Shown: in pieces, positions 15,014 to 24,048 of the stretch
How the letters are laid out: every line of letters begins with the position of its first letter
How positions within the stretch are numbered: the first letter of the stretch is position 1
Source of the DNA: a virus
IMG/VR virus record: IMGVR_UViG_3300014839_000648
Span: 1-26,756 of that record
Direction: 5' to 3' (one strand)
Length of the DNA stretch: 26,756 bases
Notes under the pieces: model-generated
The model's database searches: none
Seen by the model: only the letters and a program-made list of their open reading frames with translations
Told to the model about the DNA's origin: nothing
Translations under genes and position numbers: made by a program

Positions 15014-15190
15014 ATGGCGGAGAATGACCAATGGATAGTGGCTTATTCTCTGCTAGAATTGCTTTCGACCAGCATCGAAAGAGATGAAGCGTCGGAAGAA
15101 AGAGCCCTCCTAGGGGCCCTGCTGATTGCCGACAATATCGCCGAGGAGAGGGCGTTCCGGAAGTGGATAGTCAAATCGTTCAGTAAGTGA
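15014..15190 (+). CDS. Tail chaperone frameshift extension (T/E' part), 58 aa if initiated alone
   Basis: A 58-residue reading frame in the -1 frame relative to the chaperone gene, open upstream across the slippery site. It encodes a helical segment: WIVAYSLLELLSTSIERDE, then EERALLGALLIADNIAEE and a basic end KWIVKSFSK. In the family this T-like domain recruits the tail tube to the chaperone-bound tape measure. GGGGAG six bases before ATG 15014 could also allow independent start. The stop lies five bases before the tape-measure ATG, which has no ribosome site of its own, suggesting coupling. Confidence 0.75.
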   Translation: MAENDQWIVAYSLLELLSTSIERDEASEERALLGALLIADNIAEERAFRKWIVKSFSK

Positions 15191-15195
15191 TTACA

Positions 15196-17253
15196 ATGCC
15201 CGATCAAACAGCCACGTTCAGACTCCAATTCGAGGGCAACGCCAAAGACGAGGCGTTCGCCCTCAGTGCGGAAATGGAGAAACTGAGGGCTCGAATAGAG
15301 CAGGGACAGGGGGCCATCAAGGCTTACAATTCAAATATCAAAGCGATGAAGGGCAGTTCCGATGCTCTTGTCGCGGCGAAAAATAATTTGAAATCCAAGG
15401 TGGATGCCGAGCGAGACTCAATCTCCAAAGATCGCCTCGATTTGTTGAGGTTGGGGGCCAGCTACGAGACGTGCGCCGCCAAAGTGAAGCATCTGGCGCG
15501 AGAAGAGGCGAATAGGATCAAGCTGAAAGAGGCGGAAAATCTGAAAAAGTCGACAGAGGCCCAAAACAGGTTATCGGCCGCTATCCGCATGGGTGGTGGA
15601 CCGGTGTCGAGCCTGGCCGGCAAGGCCAAGGAATTGAATGGTGTATTGGGAGGATCTGGCGGCGCCATGGCTGGCGTCGCCCTGGGAGCCGCCGCTATTG
15701 TGACAGGGGTAATCGCCGTCACATCGACGATCGCGGGCGCCACCGAGGCGATGGGCCGATTTCTCTGGCAATCAGCCCTGTCGACTCGCCAGCAATATCA
15801 ATTCGCTCGCGCATCCACAATATCCGGTGATAGCGCCAAAAATATGATCAAAGGGCTCGACTATTTTTCCAAGATGCTTCCCCAATCCAGGGAGGAACTA
15901 GCGGGTTTGCAGGCCGACATCACCATGGCAATTCGAGGCTCCAGATTGGGTGGGGAAGCCCGGGCCGTTTCGAATTTGTTTGCCCTTACCGCCTCGACTG
16001 CCGCCGTATATGGCGACAAGGTTTCATCGAAGATGAGAAGCGTTTTCGAGGGAATGAAAGACGAGATGTGGGGATATTCTCGAATTTCGAGGCAGGCGCT
16101 TGAGGGTACCCCATTCGCAAAGTCGTTCAATGAAATTGCGGCTATGGCGAAAAAGGCCGGAATAAACATCAATCTCGTAGCCAATGGTATGGGCGAACAG
16201 GGTCTAATGGGCAAGACGAAGGATCTGCTCGCAGCCTTCCGCATGTTCAACGATCAATCGCAGACCACGAGGGAAACGCTTTCGTCGGCCATGAAAGATC
16301 CATATGTCTTGTGGACGAAATTTACCGATAAATTGGGCCAATTCGGCAGGTCACTGAAAATTGAACCGGTCCTGTTGGCACTATCAAAATTGGTAGATGG
16401 ATTCGACGTGTCGACGTCGGAAGGCAAGGCATTCGGCGAAACGCTGAGCCGGGCGATGAATAGCAGTATGCCCACCATCATTGCCGGCATAGAATGGATC
16501 GGGGCCAGCATTCCGTCGCTCATACGTAGCGTAGGGGCCTTCGTGTCTTCGATTGGTAGTATGGCTAAATTCGTCAGCGATCATTGGGGTACGATTAAAC
16601 TTGCCATCATGGCTATTGGCGTCTCTGTCGTCGCAATCGGCGCCGTATTCGTTCTCGTTGGCGGGATTATCGCTGCATCTCTTGCCCTAGTCGGAGCGGC
16701 TATCGTTGCCGTGGGTACGGCCGGTTACGGCGTCATGTCCGTCATTTGGAATTTAGGCTCGAGCATTGTCAGCGCCTATAATTTCATTGCCGGCCTAAAA
16801 TGGTCAGATATTGGCAGGGCAATTGTGGATGGCATCGGAAGCGGAATCAGAAATTTCGGAGCTTCACTGATCCAAGACGTGAAGGATCTCGGATCTGGCA
16901 TAATGAATGCGTTCAGGGGAATGCTGGGCATTCATTCCCCGTCGCGCGTATTCGCCGAATACGGACTCAACATCACTGCCGGATTGGCGCAAGGCATACA
17001 CTCGGGGGCACCGCAGGCGAGAGAAGCGGTGGAACAAATGGCTCCCATGCCGCCCCCAGCATCGATGGGAAACGGCGTAAACCGAAACAGTTCGAATGTG
17101 TTCAATATAACCATTCAGGTTCCCACGACCGGAAGCGGAAAAGAAACAGCCGATGCCCTCACATCTCCGTCTCTTCGCGAGGCGCTCGTTAGATTCCTGG
17201 AGCAAGCAGCGATAGAATCCGGATTGTCAATCGGGACGGTGGTACCGCAATGA
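15196..17253 (+). CDS. Tape measure protein
   Basis: A 685-residue protein that sets tail length; at about 0.15 nm per residue the tail would be near 100 nm (inference from the known relation). The start is taken at ATG 15196 rather than an in-frame GTG at 15187. The N-terminal 130 residues form a charged likely coiled coil. Hydrophobic Gly/Ala stretches lie at about 155-183 and 465-515, the latter long enough to cross a membrane. The C-terminus has the common HSPSRVFAEYG motif (about 578-588) and a Ser/Asn-rich tail ending in a beta segment. It follows the chaperone as expected. Confidence 0.88.
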   Translation: MPDQTATFRLQFEGNAKDEAFALSAEMEKLRARIEQGQGAIKAYNSNIKAMKGSSDALVAAKNNLKSKVDAERDSISKDRLDLLRLGASYETCAAKVKHLAREEANRIKLKEAENLKKSTEAQNRLSAAIRMGGGPVSSLAGKAKELNGVLGGSGGAMAGVALGAAAIVTGVIAVTSTIAGATEAMGRFLWQSALSTRQQYQFARASTISGDSAKNMIKGLDYFSKMLPQSREELAGLQADITMAIRGSRLGGEARAVSNLFALTASTAAVYGDKVSSKMRSVFEGMKDEMWGYSRISRQALEGTPFAKSFNEIAAMAKKAGININLVANGMGEQGLMGKTKDLLAAFRMFNDQSQTTRETLSSAMKDPYVLWTKFTDKLGQFGRSLKIEPVLLALSKLVDGFDVSTSEGKAFGETLSRAMNSSMPTIIAGIEWIGASIPSLIRSVGAFVSSIGSMAKFVSDHWGTIKLAIMAIGVSVVAIGAVFVLVGGIIAASLALVGAAIVAVGTAGYGVMSVIWNLGSSIVSAYNFIAGLKWSDIGRAIVDGIGSGIRNFGASLIQDVKDLGSGIMNAFRGMLGIHSPSRVFAEYGLNITAGLAQGIHSGAPQAREAVEQMAPMPPPASMGNGVNRNSSNVFNITIQVPTTGSGKETADALTSPSLREALVRFLEQAAIESGLSIGTVVPQ

Positions 17254-17867
17254 CATATTTCTCCCCCCTCCTAGCACCCAATTCGTCTGCTACGAATTAT
17301 CTAAATCCGCTGTATTGGCCTGCCGTCGATTCAATCTGGCTCGGTGGTGAGCAGGCTCCGGGCAAATGGACGCTCAGGAGCGCGCCCCGAGTCTATGACT
17401 GGCAGGTGGTGCTTCAATGGTCAATGGAGGGTGGGGCACTACTCCCCAAATGCGTTGCCCCCATGGCCATCGAATTCCTGGTAGAGCTTTTTGATGATCC
17501 CAGCAATCAAAAGGATTATTACCTAGAATATATGGCATTTCGGTCCAAGTGGCTCAAGAGGCCATCGTGGCAACCCGGCGGATCGTCCAAACAATTCGCC
17601 ATCCCAATATTGCATCCCGAATTGAATTTCAGAAGGGTGAATTCCGTTGTTATTGCCGAGGAAAATCCCCTGGTGAATGACGGAAGTGGCTTGTGGTCTT
17701 GCACTGTAAAATTCATACAATGGATGCCATTCCGAGCTATGAAAATAAAGCCGGATGCGGCTTACCCGTCTGACGGTGGTGTTGCCGCAACAGATCAAGA
17801 ATCGGCACGGAATGACCTGCTCACGCAGCAGCAGGCCAATGCACCCGTTCCAGATTTTAATCCATGA
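17250..17867 (+). CDS. Tail/baseplate protein after tape measure, family unclear
   Basis: A 205-residue protein starting in an ATGA overlap with the tape-measure stop. It is aromatic-rich (YFSPLLAP; NPLYWPAVDSIWLGG; LKRPSWQPGG; FIQWMPFRAMKI) and looks mainly beta. In Mu this slot holds gp43 and in other myoviruses a baseplate hub-associated protein; here length and sequence do not let me pick one. The C-terminal 40 residues are polar and probably flexible. It ends in another ATGA overlap with the hub/spike gene, so it most likely belongs to the central baseplate. Confidence 0.7.
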   Translation: MTYFSPLLAPNSSATNYLNPLYWPAVDSIWLGGEQAPGKWTLRSAPRVYDWQVVLQWSMEGGALLPKCVAPMAIEFLVELFDDPSNQKDYYLEYMAFRSKWLKRPSWQPGGSSKQFAIPILHPELNFRRVNSVVIAEENPLVNDGSGLWSCTVKFIQWMPFRAMKIKPDAAYPSDGGVAATDQESARNDLLTQQQANAPVPDFNP

Positions 17868-19111
17868 TTACGCTCAACGGAATTATCGCACATGCAATCG
17901 AGTTGCATGTGCCCTATCGCGGTGTGTGGCACGCCGATCTGGAAATTGATCCAGATGACATCTCGACATTGCCGTCGAGCGGTAGCGCCAAAATTGTGAT
18001 ATCCGGAGACTCGTCGGCGTCCACCACCATTGTCGGCACAATAGACCCAACGGGTACCGGCTCATTCGGTAATATGGGCAGAATAAGAGTCATAGGTGGG
18101 GCAGGCGGATGGGGTTCGCTTGTGTCGGGAACCGATTTGGGTTCGAGTTCCCCTCTCTCTTCTACGGTCATTTTTCAGGCTGTAGCTGCCAAATGTGGTG
18201 AGACGGTTTCCGATCTCTCTCCGGTATCCGTGTCTAGCAATTGGTGTCAGATTGCGGGCCCCGCAAGCGCAGTATTCAATGATCGCGAATGGTGGGTGGA
18301 TCCAGCCACGGGCGTCACAATGGTTGGTCAACATCCCCCCGTTCAGCCCGATCAGTCGCTCCTCGTCACGTATTACCATCCCGATAAAAAGATGGTGGAG
18401 GGAACGTGCGACGTTATCGTGTTGCCCGGAACCGTAATTTCTGACTCCAGAATTGGCGAAACACCGGTTACAATTTCAGACGTAGAACAAACGTTTGATC
18501 CCCAAATCGGATCGCGATTTCGGGCATGGTGCTCTGTCACCCAAATATCTCGCATCAATAATGTATTGACGGCGATGATTCGGAGCATGGCGAAGACCTC
18601 TCAGCTCAAATCGTATTGGTACAGAATTGTAAATCAGGATAATTCGGGCAAGCTATCTCTCCAGATCGTCGACAAGACTCAGGGCGCGCCCGACCAGGTG
18701 CCTATCGAGGTGATCGGTCCCAGCGGAGTATCTGCGAAATACACCCTGGCCACTGAATGCTTAGTCCTATTCGCGTTCGGAGATCCTAGGTATCCGGAAA
18801 TAATTGGATTCCGTGGAACCCCGTTGCCGGTCGAGGCCACTGTCGATGCGCAGAATACGGTTCACGTCGGCCCCACGGTATCCGCCGTTCAGATCGCGGG
18901 CGCTGGCAATCCGATCGCCAGAGTGGGTGATCCAGTCTCGACCACCATAAGTTCCCTCCATGTCGCGGCACTGATGGCGGCAGGATCGGTGCTCATCACG
19001 GCACCACCTAGCGGTGGTCCCTGCGTCGTAACTCCCGGGCCCTCCCCACTGTCTGTCACCCTACCAGGTATAATAACCGCTGGCTCGACGAAGGGGAGTT
19101 GTGGCGGATGA
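17864..19111 (+). CDS. Baseplate hub/spike protein with PAAR-like C-terminus
   Basis: A 415-residue protein. The first 240 residues (VPYRGVWHADLEID; SAKIVISG; GRIRVIGGAGGWG) look like a beta-rich hub domain of the gpD/gp44 kind. Residues about 250-316 carry an OB-fold-like stretch ending CLVLFAFGDPRYPEIIGF, the G-D-x-x-x-P-x-I-x-G pattern of gpV/gp45 spikes. The rest (PIARVGDPV at 350-358, then Gly/Pro-rich turns to GSTKGSCGG) resembles a PAAR-like tip. In Mu and P2 hub and spike are separate genes, so this may be a fusion (inference). It would form the central membrane-piercing device. Flanking overlaps are ATGA on both sides. Confidence 0.75.
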   Translation: MITLNGIIAHAIELHVPYRGVWHADLEIDPDDISTLPSSGSAKIVISGDSSASTTIVGTIDPTGTGSFGNMGRIRVIGGAGGWGSLVSGTDLGSSSPLSSTVIFQAVAAKCGETVSDLSPVSVSSNWCQIAGPASAVFNDREWWVDPATGVTMVGQHPPVQPDQSLLVTYYHPDKKMVEGTCDVIVLPGTVISDSRIGETPVTISDVEQTFDPQIGSRFRAWCSVTQISRINNVLTAMIRSMAKTSQLKSYWYRIVNQDNSGKLSLQIVDKTQGAPDQVPIEVIGPSGVSAKYTLATECLVLFAFGDPRYPEIIGFRGTPLPVEATVDAQNTVHVGPTVSAVQIAGAGNPIARVGDPVSTTISSLHVAALMAAGSVLITAPPSGGPCVVTPGPSPLSVTLPGIITAGSTKGSCGG

Positions 19112-20121
19112 GCGGATTGACATATCTCGGGGAGTCGAGCTTGGGTGTTTATTTTCCACTGTTCACGCCCGAATTGCTGGCCGAGGCTGATGCCAATCTG
19201 CAAACACAATTGTCCGCGTCCGTGGCGCTTTCGGCCGGCCTCAATGTGTCTCTGCCCACGGTGGGAATGCTACTCGAGCTGGACGCTGAAGCGGTGGCAA
19301 GAATTCAGGGCGAGATCGGTGCGGCACTGACGGGCCCCAGTCTGAATGTCGACCTGTCGGCCACGCTGGCGCTAATCGAGCAATTGAATTCAGAGATAAG
19401 CGCATTCCTTAATATCTCTAGCCTGATGGCATCGGGGGGCGTGGCATTCATGTCATACGGTGGTCCGGCCTCGTCTGTTGGGGCTGACATCGCTTCCGGA
19501 ACCGATTCGATTTGGAATCCCACCGATATCGTGAATGCGTTAATTTTGGGGGCCAATTCAGGACTCTCCGAATCAGCCATCGGCATCATGTTCGGACAGA
19601 CATCTCCTTCCGGATTCACGCTAATAGGCGTCGAATCTCTATCGGTGTGCCTTCCTCTGCTGGGTCCCTTCGTTTTCTCGGTATTGGCCGATCTGTATGT
19701 CAAGCTGCAATTGGCGATCGGATTCAATTTGAATATAGGGGTCACTCTGCCGTCGGTTCAATTATCACTTGAATTGGCGCTATCCATTCTCGCGGCTCTG
19801 AATGCGGATCTGGCCGTAGCCATTACTCCACCTAGCATCTCACTTTCCGTGGTGATCGAAGCCATGGTGAATTTCCAATTGTCACTGCAATTGTATTTGA
19901 ATATACTATTGCAATTGCCGGGTCTCTTTTCTACGGCAGGAATCTTCGCTTGGAAATATTCGGGACCGTCCAGTGGATTCGGGCCTGCACTCACGTCCGC
20001 ACTGGCCACTAATTGGCCAGACGGTAGCCCTAGCTCCGGGAGCGTAGATATGATAATCTTGGGAACAAATGTATCTGCTACCGCAGTGTCTATCGGATCA
20101 TTATTCGGGCTGACATGGTGA
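19108..20121 (+). CDS. Hydrophobic baseplate-region protein with internal duplication
   Basis: A 337-residue protein starting at ATG 19108 in an ATGA overlap. It is low in charge and rich in Leu, Ala, Ser and Ile, and consists of two related halves: LTYLGESSLGVYFPLF (4-19) against FTLIGVESLSVCLPLL (170-185), and YGGPASSVGADIASGTDSIW (117-136) against YSGPSSGFGPALTSALATNW (284-303); both end with an ILG...IG.(I/L)FG block. Between these lie long helical or beta hydrophobic stretches such as SLSVVIEAMVNFQLSLQLYL. I recognise no family. Position between spike and gp25-like gene suggests a baseplate or tip component, perhaps contacting membrane (inference). Confidence 0.8.
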   Translation: MSGLTYLGESSLGVYFPLFTPELLAEADANLQTQLSASVALSAGLNVSLPTVGMLLELDAEAVARIQGEIGAALTGPSLNVDLSATLALIEQLNSEISAFLNISSLMASGGVAFMSYGGPASSVGADIASGTDSIWNPTDIVNALILGANSGLSESAIGIMFGQTSPSGFTLIGVESLSVCLPLLGPFVFSVLADLYVKLQLAIGFNLNIGVTLPSVQLSLELALSILAALNADLAVAITPPSISLSVVIEAMVNFQLSLQLYLNILLQLPGLFSTAGIFAWKYSGPSSGFGPALTSALATNWPDGSPSSGSVDMIILGTNVSATAVSIGSLFGLTW

Positions 20122-20579
20122 GCAATTCTGACCCCACCGTTCCGTTTTTTACGGATACCACGGTAGCAGCCAATTTGGCTGCACTCGAGAAGTGCTCCAA
20201 TACTTCGGTTGTCGATCTGGTCTATTGGGATGACATGGATCCGTTGGCCGACGAAACAACCTCTGACCTCCAGGCCCTGGAGCAGGACGTTTATCACATT
20301 CTACTCGAGGCCATGGCTAGTAACCTGGACGATCCCACCCATGGAGTAAATATCACCGGCGCACTGTCGGGCACACTGCAAGGACTCCAGGCGCGCGCTC
20401 AAATGATCGATGCCCAATTGGAGGGCGATGACAGGGTGAATTCATCACGCACGACTGTGCAGCAGAATTCGGATGGCACCTATCTTGTGCTAATGGATAT
20501 AGGCACGGATGGCTCGGTCGTTCGGCTAAAATTCACGCTCCAACAGGCGTCGGTCGGAACCGTGGAGGTATTGCCGTGA
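20115..20579 (+). CDS. Baseplate wedge protein (gp25 / P2 W / Mu gp46-like)
   Basis: A 154-residue protein matching the gp25-like layout: an N-terminal arm (DPTVPFFTDTTVAANLAALE), a helix with LEQDVYHILLEAMASNLDD, a G-V-N-I-T-G turn, a long helix (LQGLQARAQMIDAQLEGDDR), then strands ending GSVVRLKFTLQQ. In T4 and P2 this protein connects sheath to wedge. It lies just before gpJ and gpI homologues, the expected order. The start may be ATG 20115 or GTG 20118 (GTGA overlap with the previous stop). Confidence 0.75.
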   Translation: MVSNSDPTVPFFTDTTVAANLAALEKCSNTSVVDLVYWDDMDPLADETTSDLQALEQDVYHILLEAMASNLDDPTHGVNITGALSGTLQGLQARAQMIDAQLEGDDRVNSSRTTVQQNSDGTYLVLMDIGTDGSVVRLKFTLQQASVGTVEVLP

Positions 20580-21847
20580 TTTCATTTTCGACCCTTCTTT
20601 CTCCATTCACCACGGCCCAGGCTCGCGCCAAATTCGATTCGATGCTGGCGACCCTTAATGTGCCGAGCGCCTCATGGAGAAAGGGCGGAGTATTTTCGAC
20701 GCTACTGACGTATGTGGCATCGTGTTACGCAACATTTTCGGTGATAATTACGCAAGCCATTGGGGCCGGATTTCTCGAGACTGCTACGGGCAATTGGCTC
20801 ACGATGCTGGCATTCTACACGTTTGGTGTGGACCGTACCGCATCTCCATTCTCGTCCACGGCAGCTACGGGGCAAATTCAATTCACTAATTCGGGAGGTG
20901 GCGCGTACGGTCCCTTCCCCGCCGGCACCGTAACTATGGGATACAATCCCAATCCGTCGAATTCTGGCAGTACATCACAATTATATACCAATACGCAAGC
21001 CTTCTCTCTGTCGTCATGGTCGGGATCTGGAGTGAATCCCACGGCGACAGTGCAATTCCAGTGCGTGACTCCGGGATCAATTGGCAATGTGCCTCCCGGA
21101 ATTTCGTCCGGATTGAGCAATCAGCCCACTTGGATTTTTTCCACAGGTCTACCGGGTGTCAGCGCGTACAGCGCGCAGGCGTTCGTTGGCACCGATCAAA
21201 TATCCGATACACAGCTGAAGGCTATTTGCTCCGCTAAAATCGACGCCAATAGCGTTCGTGGACCCAAGGGCGCCTATGTTTGGGCCGCAACGCAAGCGGG
21301 CAATGCTTCCACTGGCGCCGCAATCGTCACTAAGGCCCCGGTAATCCAGAATAATTCAGGCAACGGGACAATTACCGTGACGGTGGCCCCGCTATCCGGC
21401 GCCCTAACTCCCGACGATGTGACCGGAATTCAGGCGGCGATATCTCAATTCGCCCAACCGCAGGCGATAACCGTACTGGTCCAGGTGGCAATTCCAATTC
21501 CAATAGTCGGCACCATAACAGTTTATTGCTCCTCAGAGCTCGGACTTTCGGTTTCTGATTTGACCACGCAAATAGAATCCTCGATATCGGCACTCGTGAC
21601 AGGGCTGCCAATCGGCGGGCTTGCGAAGCCCATTGCGGGGTGCGTATCCGGCTTGTGGGGCTCCGACATCTTGGGGGCCATCACGTCCGTAAATCCAAAT
21701 ATATTCGCAATTGACTCGACCCTAAATTCAACCTCTGGCACTCTGTCCGATACCGTACTTGTACCAGCATTCCCTCTGCTCCCGAGTCAGAATGCTACGG
21801 TCGCATTCGACGCCTCTGACGTCGTAATTGTGGTGAGGATGGTCTGA
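20576..21847 (+). CDS. Baseplate J-like wedge protein (P2 gpJ / Mu gp47)
   Basis: A 423-residue protein starting with GTG in a GTGA overlap. Near residue 70 a GNWLTMLAFYTFGVDR segment is followed by a Gly/Ser-rich beta domain (FTNSGGGAYGPFPAGTVTMG, then PGSIGNVPPG) as in gpJ proteins, where the L-A-x-x-x-G-V-x-R region and the G-x-x-G-N-V-P-x-G motif recur. The C-terminal third has a helix of DDVTGIQAAISQFAQPQA type and a V-V-V end, also usual. It forms the wedge ring with the gp25-like and I-like proteins encoded on either side. Confidence 0.82.
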   Translation: MISFSTLLSPFTTAQARAKFDSMLATLNVPSASWRKGGVFSTLLTYVASCYATFSVIITQAIGAGFLETATGNWLTMLAFYTFGVDRTASPFSSTAATGQIQFTNSGGGAYGPFPAGTVTMGYNPNPSNSGSTSQLYTNTQAFSLSSWSGSGVNPTATVQFQCVTPGSIGNVPPGISSGLSNQPTWIFSTGLPGVSAYSAQAFVGTDQISDTQLKAICSAKIDANSVRGPKGAYVWAATQAGNASTGAAIVTKAPVIQNNSGNGTITVTVAPLSGALTPDDVTGIQAAISQFAQPQAITVLVQVAIPIPIVGTITVYCSSELGLSVSDLTTQIESSISALVTGLPIGGLAKPIAGCVSGLWGSDILGAITSVNPNIFAIDSTLNSTSGTLSDTVLVPAFPLLPSQNATVAFDASDVVIVVRMV

Positions 21848-22770
21848 TGGGAAATCTAGGAATAAGGCATCGGATTCCGGTACCATCCTGGCTGGCCAAT
21901 CGACCCGGATTCAATTCCGCATACAAGGTCCTTTATACATTGGCTGCAAATCTCGATATACTAATCGAGGCGGCCGAGGAGGGAATCATGGCTGCCTGGC
22001 CCGGCTCCACTTCGCGCACCGATTCACTGCCGTACATCGGCCGGACCAGGGGGATAATACGGGGAGAGGTCGAATCGGATTCTGCGTATGAGGCGCGGCT
22101 CACGAAGTGGATTGATACTCATTGGAATTGCGGAGCTTCGGGTCAGCTTGCACTGGCAATTCAGAAATACTTGGGGAACACCCCAAAAGTTTCCATCATC
22201 GATAGAGTCGGCAATTGGGCTATCGCGGAAACGAATGGATCGGTCCGATATATTGGGCCCGGGCGATGGTATACGGTCAATCCGGGTACGGTACTACCCG
22301 GTGGACTTCCATTGGGTAATGGGGTCGTCACACCAACTGGATTCTCGATTCCTGGCACCATCACTCCCGATCTTGTGAATTCAGGACAACGGGCGATCAA
22401 TTGGGATTATTCCTCCAACCCTGAGCGGGCAAATAATTGGGCCAACATTTGGATAGTAATCTATCCGTGCGAATGGCCCGTCGCGGGAACGATCGCAGCA
22501 ACCGAGGCGCCTGGTCCGTCAGTTTCCGGTGGATTCGACGACACTGGCATAGGACACACCGTCGCCACGAATACGGGTGACACCGTCAAATCTCTCGTGA
22601 ATCAATGGATCGGGGAGCATGTACAGATTCAATCAATTGTATGGTGCTACGATTCGACGCTCTTCGATCCCACCAATTTGCTGATTGCTGGCAATCCCAA
22701 CGGACAATGGGGAAATTGGCGAGGTCGACAAGGCTCCACGTGTAGATTTTGGCAACCGAGAGGAGATTGA
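21847..22770 (+). CDS. Tail protein I-like (P2 gpI / Mu gp48)
   Basis: A 307-residue protein, start in TGATG. The N-terminal 140 residues fit gpI: a helix with LYTLAANLDILIEAAEEGI, W-P-G, IGRTRGIIRGEVESDSAYEA and a helix ending LALAIQKYLG. The part after 150 (Gly/Pro-rich loops, W-rich, VVTPTGFSIPG) looks like an extra beta domain, longer than P2 gpI (about 176 residues). Placed after J and before the fibre genes, as in P2 and Mu, where it anchors the fibres to the baseplate. The tail ending FWQPRGD is followed by a strong ribosome site for the fibre gene. Confidence 0.78.
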   Translation: MGNLGIRHRIPVPSWLANRPGFNSAYKVLYTLAANLDILIEAAEEGIMAAWPGSTSRTDSLPYIGRTRGIIRGEVESDSAYEARLTKWIDTHWNCGASGQLALAIQKYLGNTPKVSIIDRVGNWAIAETNGSVRYIGPGRWYTVNPGTVLPGGLPLGNGVVTPTGFSIPGTITPDLVNSGQRAINWDYSSNPERANNWANIWIVIYPCEWPVAGTIAATEAPGPSVSGGFDDTGIGHTVATNTGDTVKSLVNQWIGEHVQIQSIVWCYDSTLFDPTNLLIAGNPNGQWGNWRGRQGSTCRFWQPRGD

Positions 22771-22773
22771 CAC

Positions 22774-24048
22774 ATGCAAAATTATTCGGGCAATCCGGCT
22801 TCGTTTCCGGCATCGATTTCGGTATTCGATGATTCTAACGATGATCTGAGGAATGCCGCCAATATGAATGCGTCCCCGGAGGCCTTGGCTGATCGCACCG
22901 CATATCTGAAGGCTCAGCAATTCAGCATCCAAACATTGGTCACGTATAATTCGGCAAGCGATTGGCTTCCGGTTAGCGCGCCAGTGGGAACGGGAACCGA
23001 TTTCGTTGCCCAGTGCGCCACCTATCATCCGGGCTCTGGAATATGGCTTATTGGTGGGAATACGACCACCACTCCGACTGCATTTCCTCGAGTAGCCTGG
23101 TCTCATGGCGTGGACGGTTCTGCTTCCGACATCTATTGGCTGGGAACTTCGGGCAGTAGTGGGGTGGTGGTCAATACCACCACGATGGTGTCGTCTCTGG
23201 CCGTCGACCCAACCGTCCCATTTGGTATTTATGCCATAACGAGTCGGGTGGGTGGGGGCGGAACGTCATGTAATATATATTATCTACCCAATGCATCCGG
23301 ACTGTGGGTCTCAGTGGCAGCACTACCGTCCACTAGTTGGGTAACGAATAGTGTGTTTGGCGGAAATGTGCTATTTGGAAGGACCGTCTCCACGGGGTGG
23401 GAAATAGATATATGCGCGGGTGGTGGTGCGGCCCCCGCAAACGTATTCTCGTCCACGGAGTCTAACAGTGGTGGGAGAATCCTATTTGCGCCGAATTCGG
23501 CCGGTAATGCTATTTTGGCGATGCCGCAATACCCTTTCACTGCGGGACATTATGCCTATTCCGCGAATGGTAGTACGTGGTCTCAATATCCGGCGCCCTC
23601 CGCATTCGCAGCCGCATACGTTGCCGGGCTCGTGTACGGATCGGACGCCAATGGCGCCTGCTGGCTGGCCATCATCGTCAACGAGACGACGAATCAGGTG
23701 AGCGTGTGGCGTACTGCTGATGGCGCGAATTGGACAGCCAACGCGGGTGGATACAATTTCGGCTCCGGCAATCCGGCTTTGGCGGCGAGAGTTACGGACG
23801 TCAATTCGGCCGGCAATGGGGTCCTAATCGGGATTACGGAGTCCGCAGGTGGTGTGACTCCGGATTTGGTCAATTCGAGAATTATACTGTCCGGAGATGC
23901 TGGGGCAACATGGCACTGGGTCCCGGCAAATTTGCCAATATCAAACTCTCAAGATCCGAGGCTATATGGATCGGGATCGCAAAGCTGCGCCGTAACCGGG
24001 TCCTTTCGATTCTCTCACAATTACGGCATCGCGGCTCAAAAATTGTAA
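22774..24048 (+). CDS. Tail fibre-like protein with Asp-box repeats
   Basis: A 424-residue protein with GAGGAG before its ATG. The N-terminus has the ASPEALADRTAYLKAQQ motif (33-49), common at the base of tail fibres and collar-linked proteins. The rest is beta-rich with at least three Asp-box-like motifs: SANGSTW (263-269), TADGANW (314-320) and SGDAGATW (373-380), the S/T-x-D/N-x-G-x-x-W turns of sialidase and BNR-type beta-propellers. A propeller could bind or hydrolyse host glycans; no sialidase catalytic arginine triad can be claimed. It is probably a receptor-binding fibre or a structural component next to the tailspike. Confidence 0.7.
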   Translation: MQNYSGNPASFPASISVFDDSNDDLRNAANMNASPEALADRTAYLKAQQFSIQTLVTYNSASDWLPVSAPVGTGTDFVAQCATYHPGSGIWLIGGNTTTTPTAFPRVAWSHGVDGSASDIYWLGTSGSSGVVVNTTTMVSSLAVDPTVPFGIYAITSRVGGGGTSCNIYYLPNASGLWVSVAALPSTSWVTNSVFGGNVLFGRTVSTGWEIDICAGGGAAPANVFSSTESNSGGRILFAPNSAGNAILAMPQYPFTAGHYAYSANGSTWSQYPAPSAFAAAYVAGLVYGSDANGACWLAIIVNETTNQVSVWRTADGANWTANAGGYNFGSGNPALAARVTDVNSAGNGVLIGITESAGGVTPDLVNSRIILSGDAGATWHWVPANLPISNSQDPRLYGSGSQSCAVTGSFRFSHNYGIAAQKL

